DNA from: Gemmatimonadota bacterium
Lineage (GTDB): Bacteria > Gemmatimonadota > Gemmatimonadetes > Longimicrobiales > RSA9
Length of the DNA stretch: 19,543 nt
NCBI GenBank assembly: GCA_019689775.1
Contig: JADGGV010000020.1
Coordinates: 1 to 19,543, forward strand
Direction: 5' to 3'
Shown: positions 7,143-13,316 of the stretch, in pieces
Layout: every line of letters begins with the position of its first letter
Numbering within the stretch: the first letter of the stretch is position 1
Made by a program: the position numbers and the translations under genes
The notes under the pieces: generated by a model
Told to the model about the DNA's origin: nothing
The model's database searches: none
Seen by the model: the letters and a program-made list of their open reading frames with translations, nothing else

Positions 7143-8801
7143 TCACCGAACGTGGAGCGCCGTCTCGCGGACCGCCGTGCGCCCGTCCGCGATGCGGCGC
7201 ACGAGCACGCGGAGGCGGTAATCGCCCGGCGGCGTCTGGCGCAAGTCGAGGCTGCGGAACGCCGCGACGGCGGCCGCCGGGTCGGCCGGGTGCGCCGCCT
7301 CGCGGAACCGGAACGCGATCCGGTCCGGCCGGCGGAAGAGGCGGCGCCGCTCCGACTCGAGCAGGATCTCCGTCTCGACGACGTCGCCCTCCGCAAGCCC
7401 GTAGGCCTCGTAGTACAGCTCCAGCCGGCGCGAGCCGAGCGGCACGACGTGGGTGGGGTTCAGCGCGAGCCGCGCGCCGGCCCGGCTCCAATCGGCGGGT
7501 GCGCCCGCGCGGCCGATCGCCAGCGCAGAAATCCGCACCTCCCCCGGTACCCGGAGCGGGCCGAGCGCGAGCGTCCCGCGGGTGACGAGGCCCGCGCCGG
7601 CGCCGGAGTCGGCGGGAGCTGCCGCTGGCGCGGTGTCGCGCTCGACGCGCAGTGCGTAGGCGTACGAGCCGGGCGGCACGGACAGGCGGAAGACCCCGGA
7701 CAGCAGGGCTCCGGGGGCGAGCGGCGCGCCGACTGCGGCGTCGCGCACCGTGTCCAGCCGCGCGACCACGCCCGTGGAGTCGAACAGCGCGAGCGCCACG
7801 GCCAGCCGGTAGCGCGCAGGCCCGGGGCGCTCCAAGGGGAGCCGAAGCGCCGCCGCGGGCGCGGTCACCGCCACCGTGACCTCCGAGCCGCCCCCGTCCG
7901 CCTCCGCGAAGTCCAGCAGGTCGAAGCTCACGCCGGCGAGCGCGACGGCGTAGGCCGGGAGCGCCGTCTCCGTGGACGCCGCGTCCGCCACCTCGCGCTG
8001 CACCTCCAGGCGCCGCCGCAGCGCGTCGGCGCCGCCCCGCGCGTGCAGCCCGCGAACGCCCAGGTACTCCGCGGCATCCACGTCGTCGCATTCCAGATCG
8101 AGCGCGCTGTTGACCAGCACGAAGTCGAAGACGCCGCCCACCGTGCTGAACAGCAGCACGCGCGGCGGCGCGCCGCCCCTCCCCGCGTACACCCACACCT
8201 CGCCCGCGCCGGCGGGGCCCCGGCACTCACTCCGCCGATCCGGCTCGCCATGCCGCACCAGCGCCAACCCCCGGTCGTCGATCCGCAGCTCCTTGCGGGA
8301 ACGGATCCAGGCGTTCACGCCCGGAGGATAAGCGACGGCCATCCCGGCGAAGTTCGTCGGGAACATGCACGCGGGGTTGTACGACAGGCTCTTGCACACC
8401 GGCCGAGGGCCGCGCGGGAACAGCGCACGCGCCTTGGCCAGGCGCCGGAGGTGCTCCGCGTAGCGCTCCTCCGGGTAGCCCGCGAACGCCGCCGCCCGCC
8501 GCGCCCAGAACCGGCGAACGAACGCCACACGCTCCACTCCGGAAGACAGGCCCCGCCAGGCACGCGCCTCCGCCGCCGAAGCCACGTAGCGTAGCACCGC
8601 CCAGACCGAGTCCGGATCGCCGGCCCGGGCCGCCTCCAGGTGCGCGGCGTAGGCGGCGCACGCCGCCGCCCGCCGCGAGGGACAGTCGTCCACCGGCGCC
8701 GCCTGCGCCGCGAGTCGCCCAGCCGCGGCCCACGGCCTCGGCGCCAGCACGAAGGCGGCCGCGAGGAGTCCGCCGAACACGGCACACCGCCACCGACCCA
8801 T
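7143..8801 (-). CDS. GWxTD-type domain protein, exported
   Basis: This 552-residue protein has an N-terminal hydrophobic segment (about 7-27) consistent with a signal peptide. Residues 97-190 resemble the GWxTD domain, a module of unknown function seen mainly in Gemmatimonadota, Acidobacteria and Bacteroidetes. There is an RFWARR segment (97-102) and a DDRGLALVRHGEPDRR stretch (175-190), followed by EVWVYA (201-206); the literal GWxTD tract is degenerate here (LRIDD). A central conserved-looking cysteine pair (136 and 145) sits in CKSLSYNPAC. The C-terminal half is beta-rich and ends with PLGSRRLELYYEAYGLAEGD, also typical of these proteins. GGAGG lies very close (two bases) to the ATG at 8799-8801. 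Function unknown; probably periplasmic or outer-membrane associated. Confidence 0.75.
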   Translation of the reverse strand: MGRWRCAVFGGLLAAAFVLAPRPWAAAGRLAAQAAPVDDCPSRRAAACAAYAAHLEAARAGDPDSVWAVLRYVASAAEARAWRGLSSGVERVAFVRRFWARRAAAFAGYPEERYAEHLRRLAKARALFPRGPRPVCKSLSYNPACMFPTNFAGMAVAYPPGVNAWIRSRKELRIDDRGLALVRHGEPDRRSECRGPAGAGEVWVYAGRGGAPPRVLLFSTVGGVFDFVLVNSALDLECDDVDAAEYLGVRGLHARGGADALRRRLEVQREVADAASTETALPAYAVALAGVSFDLLDFAEADGGGSEVTVAVTAPAAALRLPLERPGPARYRLAVALALFDSTGVVARLDTVRDAAVGAPLAPGALLSGVFRLSVPPGSYAYALRVERDTAPAAAPADSGAGAGLVTRGTLALGPLRVPGEVRISALAIGRAGAPADWSRAGARLALNPTHVVPLGSRRLELYYEAYGLAEGDVVETEILLESERRRLFRRPDRIAFRFREAAHPADPAAAVAAFRSLDLRQTPPGDYRLRVLVRRIADGRTAVRETALHVR

Positions 8802-8855
8802 GCCTCCAAGCTAGCGAGGCGCCCGCCCGGCGGAAGCGGCGCCCACGCGCCCGGA

Positions 8856-8898
8856 AGACGAAAACGGCCCCGGCCCTCCCTCGGGAGGACCGGGGCCG
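8856..8898 (-). terminator. Rho-independent terminator of the rplU-rpmA operon
   Basis: A nine-base-pair stem (8865-8873 with 8890-8898), one mismatch, then six more pairs (8875-8880 with 8883-8888) form a very stable GC hairpin 21 bases after the rpmA stop. Read on the minus strand it is followed at once by TTTTCGTCTT. This is the clearest intrinsic terminator in the window. Confidence 0.88.
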
Positions 8899-8918
8899 CG
8901 GACGCGATCCGGCTCGGA

Positions 8919-9179
8919 TCAGCCGCCGTGCGGGTAGACCGAGACCTTCTGCCGGTCCCGACCCTTCCGCTCGAACTTCACCACGCCGTCGATCAGCGCG
9001 TACAGCGTGTCGTCCGAGCCGCGCCCAACGTTGAAGCCCGGGTGGAACTTCGTGCCCCGCTGCCGGACCAGGATGTTGCCCGCCAGGACGTGCTGGCCGC
9101 CGAAGCGCTTCACGCCCAGACGCTGCGCGTTCGAGTCGCGACCGTTGCGGGTCGAGCCGACCCCCTTCTTATGCGCCAT
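8919..9179 (-). CDS. rpmA: 50S ribosomal protein L27
   Basis: This 86-residue basic protein begins MAHKKGVGSTRNGRDS, the L27 signature, and contains GGQHVLAGNILVRQRGTKFHPG. It is a large-subunit protein whose flexible N-terminus reaches the peptidyl-transferase centre. The N-terminus starts directly with the mature-type AHKKG sequence, without the cleavable leader found in Firmicutes. GAGGAG (9187-9192, minus strand) precedes the ATG. It lies 12 bases downstream of rplU, the near-universal arrangement, and is followed by the strong terminator. Confidence 0.98.
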   Translation of the reverse strand: MAHKKGVGSTRNGRDSNAQRLGVKRFGGQHVLAGNILVRQRGTKFHPGFNVGRGSDDTLYALIDGVVKFERKGRDRQKVSVYPHGG

Positions 9180-9191
9180 GGTCGTCTCTCC

Positions 9192-9506
9192 TCAGGCCAG
9201 GCGGATCTCGCCGACCCGCACCTCGGTGTACTTCTGCCGATGCCCCTGCTTGCGCCGGTAGTTCTTGCGGCGCTTCCATTTGAACGTGATGACCTTCTTG
9301 GCCTTGACCTCGCCCAGGACCTCACCGGTCACCGTCGCGCCGGCCACGACGGGCGTGCCGACCCGGACGCCGTCGCCGGTGTCGGCGAGGAGCACCTCGT
9401 CGAACGTCACGGTGGCGCCGGTCTCCGCCTGGAGCGTGGGCACCCGGATCGTCTTGCCCGGCTCGGCGCGGAACTGCTTCCCGCCGCTTCGAATGATCGC
9501 GTACAT
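9192..9506 (-). CDS. rplU: 50S ribosomal protein L21
   Basis: This 104-residue protein begins MYAIIRSGGKQFRAEPG and ends with the L21 pattern HRQKYTEVRVGEI; the basic TFKWKRRKNYRRKQGHRQ segment (74-91) binds 23S rRNA. The frame is open 41 codons further upstream, but the conserved N-terminus fixes the start at the ATG at 9504-9506. The standard length is about 103 residues. The ribosome binding site is weak. A promoter and hairpin lie in the short leader. It is co-transcribed with rpmA. Confidence 0.97.
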   Translation of the reverse strand: MYAIIRSGGKQFRAEPGKTIRVPTLQAETGATVTFDEVLLADTGDGVRVGTPVVAGATVTGEVLGEVKAKKVITFKWKRRKNYRRKQGHRQKYTEVRVGEIRLA

Positions 9507-9528
9507 CGCCGTCTGGTGTTCGGGGGTG

Positions 9529-9546
9529 ATCCGGCAAAATCCGGAT
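9529..9546 (-). promoter_or_regulatory. Hairpin in the rplU leader
   Basis: ATCCGG (9529-9534) and CCGGAT (9541-9546) form a perfect six-pair stem with a six-base A/T-rich loop, between the predicted transcription start and the rplU ATG (22 bases away). L21 leaders that may bind L21 are known in other phyla. Whether this one does so is speculation. Confidence 0.4.
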
Positions 9547-9556
9547 AAGCCTGTTG

Positions 9557-9585
9557 AATGTAGCGGCACGCGGGCGTGAATGCAA
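9557..9585 (-). promoter_or_regulatory. Sigma-70-like promoter of rplU-rpmA
   Basis: On the minus strand, TTGCAT (9580-9585) and TACATT (9557-9562) are separated by exactly 17 bases and match the housekeeping -35 and -10 boxes at four or more positions each. The local drop in GC and the position about 50 bases before the rplU start support it. Confidence 0.65.
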
Positions 9586-9606
9586 GCCCGCGCGGGCGCG
9601 CGGACA

Positions 9607-9626
9607 CCGGCGGCGCGAGGCGCCGG
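9607..9626. other. GC hairpin between the STAS-like gene and the rplU promoter
   Basis: CCGGCG and CGCCGG arms surround an eight-base loop. It could act as a weak terminator for the upstream minus-strand genes, but there is no T tract. Confidence 0.25.
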
Positions 9627-9671
9627 CACAAGCGGATCGGGGCGTAGCCGTGTGCGCTGGCGGCCGCGGCG

Positions 9672-10040
9672 TCAGCGCCGCAACCAGCGGCGCGCGGCGT
9701 CGCTGTTGGTGAAGACCTGGACCTGGATGCCCTGGCTCTGGGCGTGGAGCGAGAGCATCTCGGCCATGCGGTGGTCGATGTTGGGCTGAGTGACGATGGC
9801 GAGGCCGGCGGCGAAGACGGCGGCGCGGCGGCGGCCGATCTCGATGAGGCGGAGCGCCTCGCGCCAGCTCGGCGTGTTGCGGTAGTGCTCGAAGTTGCAG
9901 AGGACGGCGAAGCCACGGTGGCGGCGGAGCTGGCCGCAGACGGTGGCGAACGCCTCGCGGTACTCGGCGAAGGTGCCGGCGCCGAGGCCGATCACCTCGA
10001 TGAGGCGCTCGTGGGGGCGGACGACGGTGTCGATGGGCAT
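9672..10040 (-). CDS. STAS/SpoIIAA-like fold protein
   Basis: This 122-residue protein is probably soluble. The pattern of alternating strands and helices, ending in VQVFTNSDAARRWLRR (107-122), resembles SpoIIAA-like STAS proteins, in which an e.A..WL helix closes the domain. The central portion has AVLCNF (45-50) and AAVFAAGLAIVTQPN (73-87), which look like beta strands. No typical phosphorylatable Asp-Ser motif of anti-sigma antagonists can be identified with confidence. The frame extends upstream, but the natural start is the ATG at 10038-10040 (MPIDTVVRPHE). It is the last gene before rplU in the minus-strand series. The fold is a moderate-confidence guess; the function is unknown. Confidence 0.6.
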   Translation of the reverse strand: MPIDTVVRPHERLIEVIGLGAGTFAEYREAFATVCGQLRRHRGFAVLCNFEHYRNTPSWREALRLIEIGRRRAAVFAAGLAIVTQPNIDHRMAEMLSLHAQSQGIQVQVFTNSDAARRWLRR

Positions 10041-10279
10041 GGGGCTGCCTCGGCTGCGCCCGGGGCGGGCGGGGTGGCGGCGCCGGCCTCCGGCCTGCTG
10101 GCCAGAGGTCGGCGGCGCTCCCGCGGCGGTCCGGGCATCGAGGGTGGAGTATTCGGCTGGCGGCACCGGCGCGCGGGCCGGCCGCCGGGAAAACGGCAAT
10201 GCACGAAGCGCGCCGGGGGGTACGGCCCCGGGTGCGACTCGTGGATCCGTATATGAACGCGCGACGGGCCCGGGTTCGG
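10041..10279. other. Intergenic region, no gene or clear signal
   Basis: These 239 bases are open in several frames on both strands, as expected for the GC content. No frame has a recognisable protein, ribosome binding site and start together. An A/T-rich spot (GTATATGAAC at about 10249-10258) could hold a -10 element for the STAS-like gene, but no matching -35 was found. Confidence 0.4.
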
Positions 10280-10459
10280 TCAGCCGATGGTGGGCCAGAA
10301 CGGGCGGCCGAACCGGAGGATGCGGCGCCAGAGCGGGATGCGGCGGTGGTGGCGGCGGCCGTCGCGCGCGCTGTCGCGGGAGACGGCGGCGACGACGAGG
10401 AGATGGTCGATCAGCGCGGCGTCGCGTTTTGGCGAAGGCTCCTTGGGCGGAGCGGGCAT
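10280..10459 (-). CDS. Small basic protein of unknown function
   Basis: This is a 59-residue protein. The ATG at 10457-10459 has GAGG five bases upstream on the minus strand. Residues 1-12 are proline- and lysine-rich, 13-30 form a hydrophobic helix (AALIDHLLVVAAVSRDSA), and the end is strongly basic and aromatic (RRHHRRIPLWRRILRFGRPFW). It lies about 75 bases downstream of the RNase G gene with a strong hairpin in between. I do not recognise a family. The ribosome binding site and the ordered alternation of helix and basic segments favour a real gene, but a chance frame in GC-rich DNA cannot be excluded. Confidence 0.45.
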   Translation of the reverse strand: MPAPPKEPSPKRDAALIDHLLVVAAVSRDSARDGRRHHRRIPLWRRILRFGRPFWPTIG

Positions 10460-10474
10460 CGACACCTCGAGCGG

Positions 10475-10500
10475 GGGCCACCGGGTGATACCGGTGGCCC
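10475..10500 (-). terminator. Perfect ten-base-pair hairpin after the RNase G gene
   Basis: GGGCCACCGG and CCGGTGGCCC pair perfectly around the loop GTGATA, 34 bases after the RNase G stop and 16 bases before the start of the small basic protein. There is no T tract, so it may be a weak terminator, an mRNA-stabilising structure or a translation control element for the small gene. Confidence 0.5.
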
Positions 10501-10533
10501 ACGCACGATGCGCGCCAGTCGCTCCGCGGGCGC

Positions 10534-12057
10534 TCAGCCGAGGGCGTACCTGAGCGTGACGTCGGTTTCGGCCGGCCCGGAGAGGAGCCGGAACTCGTCC
10601 TGCCGCATGAGTGGATCGTCGCGGATGTCGAGCTGGATCTTGTAGTTGCGCTCGAGGCGGCGGAGGAAGTCGGGCTGTTCCTCGAGGATGTAGAGCGCGA
10701 CCTGGGGGTGGGCGCGGATGTTCATGCGCTTTTCCGCGCCCTCGGCGGCGGCGCGGCGCACGGCGCGCTCGATGCGGCCGACGACGGTCTCCGGGGAGAA
10801 GACGCGGCCGGTGCCGCCGCAATGCGAGCAGGGCTCGGTGAGCGAGTAGAAGAGGGAGGGCCGGACGCGCTGGCGGGTCATCTCCACCAGCCCGAGCTCG
10901 GAGACCTGGAAGGCGCGGGTGCGGGCGCGGTCCCGGGCCAGGTAGGTGCGCAGCTCCTGGAGCACCTTCTCCTGGTTCGCGCGGGTCTCCATGTCGATGA
11001 AGTCGACGACGATGATGCCGCCGACGTCGCGGAGGCGGACCTGGCGCGCGACCTCGCGAGCGGCGTCGAGGTTGGTGCGCAGGATCGTCTTCTCCGGGTC
11101 CTTCTTGCCGGTGTAGCGCCCGGTGTTGACGTCGATCGAGACGAGCGCCTCGGTCGGCTCGATGATGATGTAGCCGCCGGAGGGGAGGTCGACGCGTCGC
11201 TGGAACGCTTCCCGGATGGCGTCCTCGACGCCGAACTTGTCGAAGAGCGGGAGCGGTTCGGTGTAGAGCTTGACGCGGTCGATGAGATCGGGATCGACGC
11301 CCTGGAGGTACTGCCGGACCTCGTTGTAGACCTCCTTGTTGTCGATCCAGAGTGCGTCGACCTTCTCGGTGAAGACGTCGCGGATGATGCCGCTCGTGAG
11401 CTTGGCCTCGCGGTGGATGAGCGCGGGCGGCTTGGCGCCCCGGGCGCGGCGCTGGATCTTCTTCCACGTCGCGTGGAGCGTCTTGAACTCGCGCTCGAAG
11501 ATTTCCCGGGTCAGCTCCTCGCCGACGGTACGGATGATGACGCCGCCGGCGTCCTCGGGCACGACCTCGCGGGCGAGGTTGCGGAGACGCGCGCGCTCCT
11601 CGCGGTCGCCGATCTTGCGCGAGACGCCGATGTGATTCGACCCCGGCATGTAGACCAGGAAGCGGCCGGGGAGCGAGATGTGGGTGGTGACGCGCGGGCC
11701 CTTGGTCGAGATCGGCTCCTTCGAGACCTGGACCATCAGGCGCTGGCCCTTCTCGACCAGCTCCTGGATCGGCGGGTAGCGGCGGTTCTCGCGCTCGTCG
11801 TCGTCCTCCTCCTCGTCCTCGGCCTCCTCGTCCTTGGCGACGTCGGAGACGTGGAGGAAGGCGGCCTTCTCGGTGCCGATGTCGACGAAGGCGGCCTGAA
11901 TGCCGGGGAGGACGGCCTGGACCTGCCCGAGGTAAATGTCGCCGACGATGCGTTCCGCGTCGGCGCGGTCCACCATGACTTCGACGAGGACGTCGTCCTC
12001 GAGGATGGCCACGCGCGTCTCGTGCGCCGCGGCCGAGATCAGGATCTCTCGTTTCAT
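10534..12057 (-). CDS. rng: Ribonuclease E/G family endoribonuclease (RNase G type)
   Basis: This 507-residue enzyme cleaves single-stranded RNA from 5'-monophosphorylated ends and takes part in 16S rRNA maturation and mRNA decay. An S1 domain spans about 38-128 and includes GIQAAFVDIG (52-61). It is interrupted by a very acidic loop (75-90, almost all Asp/Glu). The catalytic Mg-binding residues are Asp309 and Asn311 in SIDVNTG and Asp352 in VDFIDM. The zinc-link cysteines that join subunits are Cys410 and Cys413 (CSHC). There is no long C-terminal scaffold as in E. coli RNase E, so the RNase G-like short form is favoured. The ATG is 28 bases after the acyl-CoA dehydrogenase stop. Location near rplU-rpmA is common in several phyla. 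Confidence 0.95.
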   Translation of the reverse strand: MKREILISAAAHETRVAILEDDVLVEVMVDRADAERIVGDIYLGQVQAVLPGIQAAFVDIGTEKAAFLHVSDVAKDEEAEDEEEDDDERENRRYPPIQELVEKGQRLMVQVSKEPISTKGPRVTTHISLPGRFLVYMPGSNHIGVSRKIGDREERARLRNLAREVVPEDAGGVIIRTVGEELTREIFEREFKTLHATWKKIQRRARGAKPPALIHREAKLTSGIIRDVFTEKVDALWIDNKEVYNEVRQYLQGVDPDLIDRVKLYTEPLPLFDKFGVEDAIREAFQRRVDLPSGGYIIIEPTEALVSIDVNTGRYTGKKDPEKTILRTNLDAAREVARQVRLRDVGGIIVVDFIDMETRANQEKVLQELRTYLARDRARTRAFQVSELGLVEMTRQRVRPSLFYSLTEPCSHCGGTGRVFSPETVVGRIERAVRRAAAEGAEKRMNIRAHPQVALYILEEQPDFLRRLERNYKIQLDIRDDPLMRQDEFRLLSGPAETDVTLRYALG

Positions 12058-12085
12058 TCCGTTGTGCGCGGACCCGGCCGCCGCG

Positions 12086-13306
12086 TCAGGCGCCGTTCGC
12101 CACGCTGCGCAGGATCTGGCGGGCGATCACGAGCTTCTGGATCTCGCTCGTCCCCTCCCCGATCTCGCAGATCTTGGCGTCGCGCATCATGCGCTCGACC
12201 GGATAGTCGTTGGTGTAGCCGTAGCCGCCGAGGAGCTGGACCGCCCGCGTCGTAATGCGCATGGCGGTCTCGCTCGCGTACAGCTTGGCCATGGAGGCGG
12301 CCTGCGTGTACGGCTCGCCCTTCTCCTTGAGCCACGCGGCGTGATACACCAGGTGGCGGGCGGCGGTGATCTCGGTGGCCATCTCGGCCAGGCTGAACTG
12401 GATCCCCTGGAACTCGCTGAGCGGCCGGCCGAACTGGTGGCGGGTGCCGACGAAGCGCACGGCTTCGTCGAAGGCGCCCTGCGCGAGCCCGAGCGCGAGC
12501 GCGCCGATGCCGATGCGGCCGGCGTCCAGGGTCTTCATGAAGTTGATGAACCCCTCGCCCTCGGCGCCGAGCCGGTTCTCCTCGGGGACGATGGCATCGT
12601 CGATGAGCAGCTCGCGCGTATCGGAGGCGCGCCAGCCCATCTTGTCCTCTTTCTTCCCGGCGCGGACGCCCGGCGTGAACGGCTCCAGCTCGGGCGCGTG
12701 GCCGACGCCGACGCGGTCGGCGGCCTCGCGATCCGTCGTCTCCTTCGTGACGATGAAGCTCGTGATGCCGCGCGCGCCCCGGCTGCGGTCGGTCACGGCG
12801 GTGACGACGAAGATCTCGCCGACGCCGGCGTGGGTGATGAAGATCTTGCTGCCGCGGAGGCGATAGCCGCCGTTCTCGCGGATCGCGACGGTGCGGCTGC
12901 CGCTGGCGTCGGAGCCGGCGCCCGGCTCGGTGAGGCCGAACCCGCCGAGGACCCGTCCCTGCGCCAGGAGCGGCACATAGCGCCGGCGCTGCTCGTCGGT
13001 GCCGAAGTTGACGATCGGCGACATGCCGAGCGTCGAGTGGGCGCTGACCGTAATGGCGTGGCTGGCGTCGACGCGCGCCAGCTCCTCGATGACGAGGAGA
13101 TAGCTGACGTAGTCCCTGCCGAGGCCACCCAGCTCCCGCGGGACGTTCACCCCGAAGAGGCCGAGGTCGGCCATCTTCCGGACGTTCTCCCAGGGGAACC
13201 GGCTCTCCTCGTCCGCCTGCCGCGCGATCGGGGCGATCTCGGCCTCGGCGAACTCGCGGATGCGCCCGCGGAAGCGCTCGTGCTCTTCAGTGAAGTATGG
13301 GAGCAT
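12086..13306 (-). CDS. Acyl-CoA dehydrogenase
   Basis: This 406-residue flavoprotein introduces the alpha-beta double bond into an acyl-CoA and passes electrons to electron-transfer flavoprotein. Motifs include GLTEPGAGSD (124-133), HQFGRPLSEFQGIQF (290-304), GGYGYTNDYPVER (360-372) and the catalytic base Glu384 in IGEGTSEIQ, the short-chain acyl-CoA dehydrogenase position. About 20 extra residues between FIVTK and GVRAGKKEDKMG (about 190-212) make it longer than the usual 380. The frame continues far upstream, but homology starts at MLPYFTEEHE, and GAGGT lies just before this ATG. It begins ten bases after the recQ stop, which suggests co-transcription. The substrate is unknown; butyryl- or branched-chain acyl-CoA fits. 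Confidence 0.95.
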   Translation of the reverse strand: MLPYFTEEHERFRGRIREFAEAEIAPIARQADEESRFPWENVRKMADLGLFGVNVPRELGGLGRDYVSYLLVIEELARVDASHAITVSAHSTLGMSPIVNFGTDEQRRRYVPLLAQGRVLGGFGLTEPGAGSDASGSRTVAIRENGGYRLRGSKIFITHAGVGEIFVVTAVTDRSRGARGITSFIVTKETTDREAADRVGVGHAPELEPFTPGVRAGKKEDKMGWRASDTRELLIDDAIVPEENRLGAEGEGFINFMKTLDAGRIGIGALALGLAQGAFDEAVRFVGTRHQFGRPLSEFQGIQFSLAEMATEITAARHLVYHAAWLKEKGEPYTQAASMAKLYASETAMRITTRAVQLLGGYGYTNDYPVERMMRDAKICEIGEGTSEIQKLVIARQILRSVANGA

Positions 13307-13316
13307 TCGACCTCGG

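Noticed and set aside
8802..8860. Promoter for the GWxTD gene
   Set aside because: A TAGCTT box with a CTTCCG box 17 bases upstream exists on the minus strand, but the -35 match is poor and cannot be distinguished from chance.
10262..10282. Possible tRNA T-arm (GGGTTCGG)
   Set aside because: The surrounding bases do not form an acceptor stem or anticodon arm, and there is no complementary T stem.
10708..12255. 515-codon plus-strand frame opposite the RNase G gene
   Set aside because: Its translation is an antisense mirror rich in Asp, Glu, Gly and Ala with no recognisable domain, whereas the minus strand encodes a complete RNase G.
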